A DNA stretch of 64,000 nucleotides from Isoetes taiwanensis (lineage: Eukaryota; Streptophyta; Lycopodiopsida; Isoetales; Isoetaceae). The notes beneath the pieces were generated by a model. The model ran no database searches. It had not been told where the DNA came from and saw only the letters and a list, made by a program, of their open reading frames with translations. Position 1 is the stretch's first letter, and each line of letters starts with the position of its first letter. Below are positions 49,101 to 59,127 of this stretch, piece after piece. Where the stretch lies: contig JAJEKV010000011.1 of NCBI GenBank assembly GCA_021234155.1, forward strand, positions 16,944,677 to 17,008,676. Direction: 5' to 3'. The translations under genes and the position numbers were made by a program.

Positions 49101-49417
49101 ATGTGCTTATATTAATTTAGGTCACAAATTCCATTTCATGTTTTATTTGCTTTCATTCTCATTCTCAGTAGCGCATTGCACTAGTTTTCTAGAACTCAGT
49201 TGAGAAGTCAGAATCTGCACAATGCTCAATGTTACAAGCTTCTGATGACTATTTTGAGATAGTACATATTGGTCTACACAAACTGGAAAGTGCATCTCTG
49301 TTTGCAAGAATGGCCATTGCCAATGGCCTATATCTTGACCTTAGCCAAGTACCAGACTGGGAAAAGATGGAGCTAAACCTAAAGTTAAATAAAATCTACA
49401 TCGAGCTTAGACATTGA
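46192..49417 (+). other. exon-like islands of an unidentified gene
   Basis: Pieces that look like coding sequence: 46192-46353 (MDNKENNDQSIDRRSQPPEH, then LKACHFVSLEKYLQTEK); about 46640-46764 (EVLILQLQRSRYRCLLLYNR, then GLIGDKGTFP, donor-like GTACAT); about 47668-47866 (NIYVDTSNCGAIIHRLTLMI, then LLESALQPGGPWGGPTLRKL); 48350-48468, after TGTACAG (SLEGIALKRGEWKRDANGRL); and 49229-49417 (DYFEIVHIGLHKLESASLFA, then LDLSQVPDWEKMELNLKL). Same strand and spacing suggest one spliced or decayed gene. I do not recognise the family and could not build a consistent model. Confidence 0.3.
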
Positions 49418-49639
49418 TCCAAATTTCAACCTTGCATTGTTCAAACAGAATACATTAAAGCTTGCCAAGCCTTCACTGAACTGAAGAAACTGGTCGAGAT
49501 GCTGTATCTTTGGATATGCACCATTCCTTGATATGAAGCCATTCCTTTGAAGATTCGTTTGGCAGTGGTGGTGTTTGCTTTAATATGTTTGTGGCTATTT
49601 AGGATAATTTGTTGCTTTATTTCTCAGCAACAATTCATG

Positions 49640-50928
49640 GCTTAACTTATAAAAGAGTGGGCATAGCCAAGTGAACCATTAATTCTTCCCATCTGGTGAA
49701 GTGAACCTTTAGCAGGGGATTGAAAAAGAGAAACGTTCGCGGCGGCCTTGGCCACCGCGATAAGTTTCTTGTATATATAATGGAAGGAGGATTGGCGTAT
49801 GCCAATCTTCCTAGGGGATCTTTTGATGGCCAAGGTTTGATGCCAAAATAATTTTTGAGGGGAAAGATTTGATGCCAAAATAACTTTCGGTGCCAACCCC
49901 GCCTTTGTATTGGATTGGCATAATTGATTGGCTTATGTCAATAGAGGGGATGGGTAAAAGCATGTTAGGGTGTACCACTTTTGGAACCTGCAAAAGTACA
50001 TACACTAGGTACTTCAAAACTGGGTACTTTCTCATTTTTCTTTTCATTAAAACTAATACAAAAATCCAAAATACAAGTCAAGGACATGGTAATATTCAAA
50101 GTTAAGATAAAGATAATGCTATCGGAGACTAACATATATATAAAAAGTTCTAAAACATACCTTATATTGAGATATTATACAAGTACCCAGTACCCAGTCC
50201 TGGCTACCTTTTTAGGTACCTTTTTGGTCACTAAATAATACTTTTTAAGGGACACCCTAACATGCTTTTACCCGGATTGTCTTATGCCAATCTCTAATTA
50301 ATTCCACGTAAAGGGGAAGCAACAATGGGAAAAATGATATTGACCCAACAAAAATTGGGCCATTATTGCAACAAAGGTCAAACAATAACAAAAAATGGGA
50401 TTGGGCCAATAGAAATTGGGCCAGTGTAACAAAGGTCAAACAATAACAACAAATTAGATATCTTTTGTGGATTGACTTATGGCAATCCAAGGGATTGGCT
50501 TGTGGCCCATTAATACAACAAAAGGGGACAACAAAAAATCAACAACAACAACAAAAAAAAAAATTGAATTGCAACAACAACAAAAATCGGGACTGTCAAT
50601 AATACATCGCCAACTTTATTGGCTTCCCTTTTTAACTTGAGCAACTGGAGGATTGGCTTATGCGAATCCAATGCACTGTTGTGGCTTGGTGGATTGCCCT
50701 ATACCGTAGATCAGATGAGAACACATGAGGATGATAATATTAAACCAAGTAAATCTAACAATGGATTGGCATAAGCCAATCCACTTTGCGGGTGCATAGA
50801 ACGAGCTGTCTCGACCCCAAAAAGGCAGACCATACTTGGTGGACTTTGCCCCATCGATTTGATTTTTCCTGCTTCTGCTATCCACGCAAACAACTTTGAT
50901 ATTATTTGTGGATTGGCAGCTAATCCCC
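49640..50928. repeat. low-complexity GGATTGGCTTATG / CAACAACAA repeat region
   Basis: The words GATTGGCTTATGCCAATCC and GGCATAAGCCAATCC (mutually palindromic), CATTAATACAACAAAAGGGG and AAAAATGGGATTGGGCCA recur. The same family appears at 57504-57900 and 61590-61760. It forms the target in which the YR retrotransposon sits. Confidence 0.7.
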
Positions 50929-50966
50929 CATTCTAGGGAAAGGTCCTTTGCAAAACAACAATAACC
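50929..50966 (-). repeat. YR element repeat B2 (distal end)
   Basis: 38 bp, identical to 51824-51861. It starts (plus) with CATTCTAGGG at the outer border of the element. Confidence 0.85.
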
Positions 50967-51696
50967 AGTGAAGTGGTGTTTTCATTGAGCTGAATGAAAT
51001 GAGTACAATGAATCATAGGAGCGCACAAATGCTCCTAATGAGTGAACAATAATAAAGATCAGAGAATCATCTTAGGGAGCCAAAAGACACCCCCCAATCC
51101 AAACATCAAAAAAAGCGCCCTCTCGAAGCACACGTGACCACCAAACTGCTGTGACGACACCACCAACCAGCATCATTCTTGCCACCCCATCGAACACTTC
51201 AGAGCCCAAAAACCCGACCCCCAAACACGTAGAGACCGCTCGGGAAACCGCCAGGCTCGTCCAACTACTGCACACAACAGACCTCATGGAAAGTTAAGAC
51301 AAGACAAAGAGTTAGGAGCCTGACAGGCCAAACATCAACAAACGCATAGAAGAAAGAAAAAGGATGAATGGAAAAATGAGAGAAAATGGACCACTCGGAA
51401 GCGCATAGCTGAGAGAGAGTAAGATAGACTAGGCCCTACCCCGGGGGTCAACCCCGACGTGCCCTCCAGAAGCGACAAGTGCTACGCTGGGACAATGCGG
51501 AGGCCACCAGTCCTCAAGAAGAGAATCCGCCCTCACGAGGCGAGATAAACAGAAACCAACCAACCAAGTGAACAAAAAACACGCGAACTGCCAGAGAGGA
51601 GGGAGGGAGGGAAACACTGGAACAAAGAGAATTCAGCTCAAGGAAAACGCCGATGAGAATTGCTTGGAAGCTACAGGGATATATAGCAGACAGAGC
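50967..51696 (-). other. YR element spacer between A2 and B2
   Basis: About 730 bp present only once. Minus frames 51072-51287 and 51429-51617 are short and without a known domain. It contains typical leader-like sequence (pyrimidine-rich CCCTCCCTCCCTCCTCTCTG) and could be the element's true 5' leader, since it follows repeat A, or an extra gene remnant. Confidence 0.4.
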
Positions 51697-51827
51697 TAAA
51701 GAAATGAGAGGCCAAAGAAGCTCAGGCTAAAAATAACTCCTCCGTCCAAAATATCAGGACGCGAAAACAGACGTCCCTTTCCCCAGAATGATGGTTCTCT
51801 TCTATATAAGAAGAGAACCATAGCATT
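51697..51827 (-). repeat. YR element repeat A2 (internal copy)
   Basis: 131 bp, one mismatch from 57373-57503 (CCTCCGTCC against CCCCCGTCC). It includes a 13-bp-arm hairpin ATGGTTCTCTTCT-ATATA-AGAAGAGAACCAT with an embedded TATATAAG, a possible promoter or terminal structure. It overlaps B1 by CATT (51824-51827). Confidence 0.9.
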
Positions 51828-51861
51828 CTAGGGAAAGGTCCTTTGCAAAACAACAATAACC
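51824..51861 (-). repeat. YR element repeat B1 (internal copy)
   Basis: Follows the recombinase stop by about 15 bp and abuts A2 through the shared CATT core. Confidence 0.85.
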
Positions 51862-51876
51862 GACATAAAGAGGAAC

Positions 51877-52892
51877 CTACCTCCAACTATCATAGGCCGA
51901 GATTGCGAGAGACAGTGAGACGCTCTTCAACACTGGGTAGGACGTAGCGAGCATGAGAAGAAGCAGAACGCCAACGGCCGTGAGAGCGCACCACCTCAAC
52001 AGAAACTGCAGCCGCAGAGGCCGCCGTGGCCCCCCACGACGCCCCGCATGAGTACCAAAAAGATCGGGAACTAAACCGATGCGACGCAAGCACTCAAACC
52101 ACCATGCACGCGCGGTGGAGTAAGACAAAGCACGACAAGAGGACAAAGAGGATCGAAACAATGGTCCACCCTCAGGAGGATCAATGACATGGAATGAGCA
52201 AGCGAAAAACAAGCGCTGCAAGAGATGGACAGGGCAAGAGACCGAACTGGTACGTGCAATCAAGACTTCCTGGCCGGCCCCAATCTGGTCACATTTAGAC
52301 TTCCGGATAGTCATGCAGACATGATCCGGAAAAAAGGTCAGGTCTCGCCAATTTAAATGAAGGGCCTCAGAAATACGGAGAAAGCCAGCAAAACATAAGG
52401 TAACTAAAGAGGCTTTCATCAAGTCGCGCCACTCCGCAGGGGTCGGAGCAAAGGACAACATCACAAGACGGACATGAGCAGCAGTGAGGGGCAACCGCGG
52501 ACGAGGTGTGGACCGAAGCCGAGGGGCAGATTGGCGGACCAAAGAGGGTAAAGGACCTGAACAAGGAGAAGGGGCATTAATCAAGTTGTGAAAAAATGAG
52601 ATGGCGGCAGAAGCACCACCCATTGAAGCAAGGCGCTGGCGAGAAGCGAAGAAGCGAAGAAGGCCGCGACATGGATGGATGAAGCAGGAAGAAAAGGGAC
52701 TCCATGGAACAAGCACCAAGACCGAAACCGCCACCAAACAGAGGCATAAGCAAGAAGGGTAGAAGTAGCACGGGATTGAAGAACGGAGGTGAGGATAGGA
52801 GCTACAAAAACAGGCGATACTGCGGAAAAATGCGGTAAGACCTCTGGAACACACACCACATAAACATAATCAGAACCAAAACATAGCACCAA
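51877..52892 (-). pseudogene. tyrosine recombinase of the YR element (frameshifted)
   Basis: This integrase-type tyrosine recombinase would insert the circular DNA intermediate. The N-terminal SAM-like domain is read in the 52581-52892 frame (SRATSTLLAYASVWWRFRSW, then CLFHGVPFLPASSIHVAAFF). The catalytic domain is in the 51877-52854 frame, with the first Arg in GFLRISEALHLNWRDL and the H-x-x-R box in FGTHAGRRGG. Directly after that box a run of six C/G (about 52030) shifts the frame; the rest continues in the 51890-52093 frame, with SHGRWRS (His/Trp position) and the catalytic Tyr in HARYVLPS. A second frame change lies near 52640. All catalytic residues are therefore present but split over frames; this copy would need frameshifting or is dead. 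Confidence 0.85.
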
Positions 52893-52894
52893 CC

Positions 52895-53902
52895 TTATTC
52901 AAATACACAACGTAGAGCAAATAACGCCACATGTCGTGTTTCACCCGCAAGACGCGAGACCGACGGAAGCAAGGCACGAGAAAACTCATGAAAAAACAGT
53001 GCATCTACCACAAAGGGCTGCCAGGAGTTCATGTTAGAAGCGACCAACAGCCACCAAGGGGCAGAAGGCCATGAAAAAACAACCAAAGTTAAGCGAGCAT
53101 GGCAAAGGCGAGCATGGTGCAAGACAGCAGGGACTAAGGAGGCAGGAGGAAAGCAGAAATTGTTGAACAAGCGCCAATTGTAGGAAAAAGCATCAGGGGA
53201 AATTCGAAAAGGGTAAGCATCCTTGGTATTGAAGACGGGAAGTAAAGCATTAGACGGATTAGCAAAGCGGTCGACATGGTGAGGGCCCCATCGAGACTCA
53301 ATCAAGCTAAAAGCCTCAGAGGAAAGGGAGAACTCGTCAAACTTACAAATCTTAGACAAATAGTCAGCCCACTCATTTTCCAAACGGGGAACCCACAATG
53401 GCTCGAGTTGAATCCTATGGTGATAATAGAAAATGAAAAGCTTGATTAAAAGAAGATGGAGAACTGGAGACGAGGAACCACCCTTTTGCAATAAAAACGC
53501 GACATTCTGATTGTCACCACGAGCAACTACAATGGAGTTGAAGAGGAGGCTAGCAAAATGTCGCAACAATTGGAGCAGGGCAAACAACTCACGCCATGTC
53601 GAGGACTGGAGACACTCAGATGCGGTAAAAAGGCCATGAAAAGAGAGCACAGGTGTACCCGGGATAGACAACCAACCACCCCAACCCTCATTGCTAGCAT
53701 CAAACCCGAGGGTGACTTTCGTGAGGAGAGGGGGCCAAAGAGGACAACGGTCAAACTTGAACACAATAGTCTGCCAAAGACACAGTTCATGACATGAGAG
53801 GGGGGAAAGCAGGAAAGGAGTATCCCAAAGCTCAGAGCAGCGAAGATCCAAGTGAAGGCCTGAGGTTAAGACAGCACACAGGTGGCCAAAAACTAGACGC
53901 AA
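52895..53902 (-). CDS. YR element RNase H and DIRS-type C-terminal extension
   Basis: An open frame of 335 codons continues the pol region. RNase H acidic residues appear in order: GFDASNEGWGGW, SSTWRELFALLQ, VVARGDNQNVAFLL, and WVPRLENEWADYLSK near the end of the domain. Then comes the extension common in DIRS-type elements, WGPHHVDRFANPSNALLP followed by WPSAPWWLL. It degrades the RNA strand during reverse transcription. It lacks a start of its own and should follow the RT frame; the connection at 53903-54051 is frameshifted. Confidence 0.85.
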   Translation of the reverse strand: MRLVFGHLCAVLTSGLHLDLRCSELWDTPFLLSPLSCHELCLWQTIVFKFDRCPLWPPLLTKVTLGFDASNEGWGGWLSIPGTPVLSFHGLFTASECLQSSTWRELFALLQLLRHFASLLFNSIVVARGDNQNVAFLLQKGGSSSPVLHLLLIKLFIFYYHHRIQLEPLWVPRLENEWADYLSKICKFDEFSLSSEAFSLIESRWGPHHVDRFANPSNALLPVFNTKDAYPFRISPDAFSYNWRLFNNFCFPPASLVPAVLHHARLCHARLTLVVFSWPSAPWWLLVASNMNSWQPFVVDALFFHEFSRALLPSVSRLAGETRHVALFALRCVFE

Positions 53903-54051
53903 GGACTGAATGAAACCGAGGAAACGAAAGCAATCAAGCGAGCAAGGACCATAGGTGCAGCCAAAGAAGTCGGAACAAAGAGAGAGAAATACAATGACTT
54001 TTTAGTGGCGAGATGCTAACAAAACCATGCCGAAAGCATCGACGATGAAAC

Positions 54052-54790
54052 CTAAGAAGACAAGGCGATGAGAAATGCGAAACGGACACTTTTTCCAGGC
54101 GAAGAAGAAAACCGCTTGTTGTAAGTCAAAGATAATCTGACCTGAAGGGATTCGCGCAGGATTGACACGTAAAACGTGATATCATCAACATATGGGGAGC
54201 AACGGATACCCTGAGCACGCCACCGGCGGACTAACTGCCGAATGAGTTTGGTGAACACAAAGGGAGCAGAGGCGAGACCAAAGGGGAGAACATTGAAGAC
54301 AAAAAACTGACCGTCCAGCGAAAAACCAAGGAAAGAACGATGAGGAGGCCATATGGAGACATGATGATAACCAGATTTCAAGTCTATGGCAAAAAGGAAA
54401 TCGGCAGGTTTGCAAAGATGAGAGATTAGGTCTAAGGATTCATAGCGAAAAGGGAGAACAGATAAAAAGGAGTTCAAGACCCGCAAATCTAAGATAAGAC
54501 GCCACTTTCCTGGACCTTTAGGGACCACCCCCAACGGGGAACAAAAGAAGGGACAAGAAGGCACAAGGGAGGCGCACCTAGCCTGAAGGAGGTCGAGATC
54601 TAACGAAAGCAAATTCGAGTTGGGTAAACAAGGACGAATGATTCGTTGCAAAAAAGGGTTGGGCAGGGGGATGAGAAAGCCAAGGCAAACGATAACCAAA
54701 CCGATCCAAACCGAGCACCGCTTGAGGAACAGGACTGCCAAAAAGACAGAGCGGACAAGAGGCGATTGAGGACGCTGGTAGAGGATGCAA
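54052..54790 (-). pseudogene. YR element reverse transcriptase (frameshifted)
   Basis: RT palm and fingers motifs in one frame: SPLGVVPKGPGKWRLILDLR, then FAIDLKSGYHHVSI, then LPFGLASAPFVFTKL, then SPYVDDITFYV with the catalytic YVDD. After YVDD the frame degenerates (54052-54170), and the linker to RNase H is in another frame. It copies element RNA into DNA. RTs of this type are close to Ty3/gypsy RTs in motif order, which alone would not separate the two; the recombinase and split repeats do. Confidence 0.9.
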
Positions 54791-56192
54791 TAGAGTCGGC
54801 TACGATAGGATCAATGCCGAGATGAGGAATGCAAGAAGAAAACGGAGTGCAATCTGAAATAGCAACAAATCATGTAAGAACAACAAGCCAGCAAGGAAAG
54901 AAAAAACTCTGCAACATCTCTAAGATGCCTATTCTTCATATTCAAAAATGCTTTGCCTATAACAATGACTAGAGTTTCGAAACCAGAAGGGGAGATGCAT
55001 TACTGGGAGGTATATAGGGAGAATGCCCAACAACAAACATGAACAATTGCTATCATGATCCACTATGGTAAAGAAATGGAGTCAGAAGGGAATGGCCCAA
55101 GCCCAATCAACTAACACGGTTGCCGATAGGCCAATAAATAAACTGAACAACCCGAGCCCAGAGACCCAAAGTTTGGAAAGAGAGAGAGAGAGAGAGTCAA
55201 AGAGAAATATGTGCTTAACCCAGATAACTCAAACAACTTGAGCCAAAAACCTGAACCAACAACCTAACCTGACATGTATTAAGCAACCAGCCAACTGCCT
55301 TTGCAAAGAAGGGAATATGCACATGTGGGGAGGAAAAAAGGGGGTCAAACCGCACTTACAACAACCTAGAAAGCCAAAAACAAAGCGAGCATGGGAAACC
55401 ACCGCAGACAGAGACGCAAAATGACGACAAAAAGGTAGCTAGACATAAAAGGAAACTCCGACGTCAAGAAGCTAGCTATCCTAAAGACGGTAACTCGTGT
55501 GGCAAAAACAAACACTAGAGAACTCCATCAACCAGACTGACGCAAGAATGGTAATCTATAATCTAAAGCTAACAACCAAGTCGATACAACCAAGTACCTA
55601 GGTCCAACACCAACGAGAACTTGAGATACGAAGTAGGCAAGATAATCACAACCTTAAAGAGACCATGGTCCAAAAAACATAAGACGATTGTCGAAATGGA
55701 AAAACCTAACCTTACATCCCTAAATGATCGACCAACTGACATTGCAAGGAAGGGGAGATGCATATGCGCGAAAAAGGGGAAAAAACATCTAATGACAACC
55801 TAGCAACCAATGCAGTGTATACATGGGAAAACACAGCCAACAGAGTCGCAACAAAAGCATACCATGACAACCAAAACGGAAATGAGAAGTAAAGGAATGC
55901 CTAAGGTCAAGAAGCTAGCCAGCGTAAGAGTCTAGAGTAGTGAAACAAAAACACTAGAAAATTCTGTCAACTTGACTGACCCAAAACAAGCTAACCTCTA
56001 ATTCTATGTTCAATGCAACCAAGCCGATACAACCAAGTACCTAGATCCAACAATTCAACGAGAATTTTGAAAAAGATGTAGTGACAAACCATCACAATTT
56101 TAAAGGAAAAACATGGTAAAAAAAAAAACATAATTGTTGTATACATCCAATTCACAAAAAATAATCAATAGTACGGTCATAGCCGTCTGATC
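54791..56192 (-). repeat. YR element non-coding block with ~430-bp tandem repeat
   Basis: From about 55263 to 56115, two diverged units share CCAACTG.C.TTGCAA, GTCAAGAAGCTAGC, and CCGATACAACCAAGTACCTAG-like words in the same order. No coding potential was recognised. It separates gag from RT, which is unusual for a compact element. Confidence 0.7.
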
Positions 56193-57368
56193 TTAACCAT
56201 CAACCAAATATTCATATCTGAGGACGAGGGAAATATTGAGGAGTGATGGGGAACTGAGGCACTGGTGGGAGGGAAGGAGCAGGAGGGAGTGCCAAAGGAG
56301 TGTTTGACGCTGCCGCACGAGCAAAACATGTCTCAATTCTATGGTTATTACGGCCACAGAATGTGCAAAACAAGCGAGAGGTCCCCCGGGAAAGAGGAAC
56401 AGCGGGGGCACCAGGAGCAGTTGGGTGAGAAGAAAAAGAGGTATGTGGAGCTTTTGTGGCAAAATTAGTGCGACGATCCAGGCGGCCTTGGCGGGCTAAT
56501 TTCAAGCGGCGGGAGTCATCAGCGGACAAAGACAAGCCTGAATGATCAGCAAAGTCAAAAGCAACATCGTACCCTTCACGATCAGCAATCAAAAGAAATT
56601 TCATACGCTGTTGAGTTGCCATCTTACCCTCCTCAATGAGTTTCAAGATCTGAGTTCCGCAATCACCGAGAGAGAGAGAGAATAGGCGAAAGGCATAACT
56701 CCCCGGAATCGGTCTTCCGTAGCAGCCAAAAACTCATACTGGTGCCGTGAAGAATCCCATTTGAAAGAGGGCAAAGTCCGAGCTGCCCGCTCCCGTACTT
56801 CCTCCCGCAGTGACTCGACACCCTCGTGAATGGAAGATCAATAAAGAGATGACCGCAAATCATTAACTGGGCCGCTTTGTAATTGCGGGGATTACCCCGA
56901 GGCAATAAGAGTTCATATTGGGAGGGAGGTGCCAAATCGGGGGTAGGTGGTGGAAAAGAAAACAACGGGCGAGGTGCCGTTTGAAGTTAAGGAGTGGCCA
57001 TGGGGGGAAAACCAACGGGTGGGGGAGGAGGAGCAGGAGTAGCAGTGGGCAAAGCCGAAGAAGGAACAAAAGGTGGGATGGGAGGAGCGGGAACATGCAA
57101 CGGGGGTGTGGAAAAGAATGTTGAGGCTGAAAAGGCACCCCCAAATGGATTCGAGGAGGAAGAGGGGCCCAAGTTGCCCAAAGAACCCAAGGGAGCAGCT
57201 GTACTTGGAAGAACAGGAGGAGGAGCTGCGGGAGAAGAACGCTACCACCGATGCCCGGTGCCCGAAAGGGTAACACGCTTCCCGACGCGTCGCCGCGAAC
57301 CCCTCAAGAGACGCCTGGGAGCTGCCTCGTATCAGAGTGCAACCCAGACTGGTTGGCATCAGTCATCC
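56193..57368 (-). pseudogene. YR element gag-like region (broken)
   Basis: The C-terminal part (56212-56646) reads ILKLIEEGKMATQQRMKFLL, then YDVAFDFADHSGLSLSADDS, then a CCHC zinc knuckle CTFCGRNNHRIETC, and a proline-rich end. Upstream, frames 56663-56965 (SQYELLLPRGNPRNYKAAQL) and 56987-57190 (proline/serine-rich) are separated by stops. Gag proteins form the particle and bind element RNA. ATG at 57368 (MTDANQSG) is the likely start but meets an early stop. Degenerate, not functional as it stands. Confidence 0.7.
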
Positions 57369-57372
57369 TGAA

Positions 57373-57503
57373 TAAAGAAATGAGAGGCCAAAGAAGCTCA
57401 GGCTAAAAATAACTCCCCCGTCCAAAATATCAGGACGCGAAAACAGACGTCCCTTTCCCCAGAATGATGGTTCTCTTCTATATAAGAAGAGAACCATAGC
57501 ATT
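57373..57503 (-). repeat. YR element repeat A1 (proximal end)
   Basis: 131 bp, matches 51697-51827 with one difference. The outer border ends (plus) TAGCATT, followed by AATACAACACAAGGGG of the target repeat. Confidence 0.9.
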
Positions 57504-58774
57504 AATACAACACAAGGGGAAAGCAACAACAACGAACATCGGGATTGGGTCAACAATAGTTGGGATTGGGTCAGTTCTAGAGGATTGGGTCATCTTCGTG
57601 GATTGGTTTCGGCCAATCCATGGGATTGCCATCCAATCCATTGGCAATCCAGAAGATTGGCTTATAATGCCAATCCACTTGGTCCTTGAGTTGAAAAAGG
57701 GAAGCCAATATAATCACAATTGGGTCATCTTTTGTGGATTGGATTCAAAATCCTCCTATTAATGCAACAAAAGTGGAAAGCAACAACAATAAAAACCAGG
57801 ATTGGTCAGCAATAATTGGGATTGAGTTGGTTCTAGAGGATTGGGTCATCTTTGTGGATTTGTTTATGCCAATCTACTCCAATACTGTTAGTCATTGAGT
57901 TTAAAAAAAAAGCGAAACAATATAATCACCATAATCCTATAGTCTTATTAATGCTTATTAATTTAGACCTTTAGGATATATCGATTATGGTATAAACTTC
58001 ATGGCATCAGATAGAAAAGAATAATGCATAGATTTGGAGGATGGGTCTGCTATGCTTGACACATGACCACTATGGTTTAGTAAAATTAGATAAGGAATGG
58101 GTAACGTTGTGTACGGTTCTCTGCATTTAGCTGGTGCCATACCGTATTCTTACAAACTTGGTACAATTTCATGAATATAATCTGCTCAAGCATGCAAAAG
58201 GATTTTCACTACAGTTTCAAGACTCACAGTCCTGAATATAGGTCCCTTTAAAATTTAGGATTTCCAATTTATATTTGGTCGATCACATGGATTCAGACCA
58301 TAATTCACACTCTTAAGGGTCAGACGATGAAGCCTTAGATGCTCTAAATGAGAGACTCCTGCATGCCAAATTCCTATCTTGCATGACTGACTCTGAGCCC
58401 TTTGATTAGAATAATATTATGGTTGACTTCAAAAACAACAGTAGACATATATAAGCATGACTCTTCTAAGAATAAAAATGCACATGTTAGCAAGAAATGT
58501 GGCAGTGATAGTAGCACCAAATCACATGGTAAAGAGGCTATGGTTGAGTTGACCATCCCTAAAACACAACAAGATAAATAAGACAATTTTGAACAAGGCA
58601 ACAACCAGGTATTCTTGTTAATTTATAGTACAATAGCTTGAGTTTAATGCCTAAAAATAGAGCTGACTTATTAAAACATCTACCTAAACAACAGGTTGTA
58701 TTAATATTCTCTGTCTTATAAGGTACTAGTATATGCAATCTTAAGGCTTTGTTCTATTTTAGCACACTCCTCCT
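57504..58774. other. target-type repeat then unassigned sequence
   Basis: 57504-57900 continues the GGGATTGGGTCA / CAACAACAA / GGATTGGCTTAT family. The rest, to the LINE fragment, has no recognised gene. Confidence 0.4.
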
Positions 58775-59127
58775 TGAGTTGGTCAGGCCTGGCCAGCCGT
58801 TACATGTGACATTGAGCACAACATCCGTACGGGTGCTGGGATCATACCTTCAGGAGGTTATGGACATGCGAGATCAGCTATGTCCTCGGGCACACACTTG
58901 ACATGTATAGATACATTTATTTCATGATGATGTATACTTGTACAGTTTGACAGCATTCTTATTACTGCCACGGTTTTTCCCTCGAAAACCCTTCGTGGCG
59001 AGGGTTTTTTAACCCGGACAGTAATAAGTTTGTTGCGCTCCTTCTGGGTCCCATAGGCCGATTGGTCTCAGTGGACGATAAAAAATCATTCTTATTCTTA
59101 TTCTTATTCTTATTCTTATTCTTGTTT
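58775..59127 (+). mobile_element. LINE 3' end, 5'-truncated copy with hexamer tail
   Basis: From GAGTTGGTCAGGCCTGGCC this copies the end of the minus-strand LINE at 17640-18607, in plus orientation. It covers the last ~40 codons of the ORF, the same stop region, the same 3' UTR hairpin (CCCTCGAAAACCC...GCGAGGG) and then six or so ATTCTT repeats (59089-59127). High identity and the same end define the 3' terminus of the family. Confidence 0.85.

Larger units (their letters stand above)
50929..57503 (-). mobile_element. tyrosine-recombinase (DIRS/PAT/Ngaro-like) retrotransposon, 6575 bp
   Basis: Minus-strand order: repeat A1 (57373-57503), gag-like region with zinc knuckle, non-coding tandem repeats, reverse transcriptase, RNase H with the DIRS-type extension, tyrosine recombinase, repeat B1 (51824-51861), A2 (51697-51827), a 730-bp spacer, and repeat B2 (50929-50966). 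Split direct repeats (A - ORFs - BA - B) and a tyrosine recombinase in place of a DDE integrase define the non-DIRS1 members of the order. The two A copies differ by one base in 131 and the B copies are identical over 38 bp, so the insertion is young, although ORFs carry frameshifts and stops. The flanks join into the surrounding GATTGG/CATTAATACAACA repeat without a clear duplication beyond the shared CATT. Confidence 0.9.

Noticed and set aside
53558-53797. 79-codon plus-strand ORF
   Set aside because: Antisense of the RNase H frame.
54052-54790. Interpretation of this RT as a Ty3/gypsy element
   Set aside because: There is no DDE integrase downstream; instead a tyrosine recombinase and split direct repeats are present.
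56994-57371. Glycine-rich plus-strand ORF (125 codons)
   Set aside because: Antisense shadow of the proline/serine-rich gag region of the YR element.
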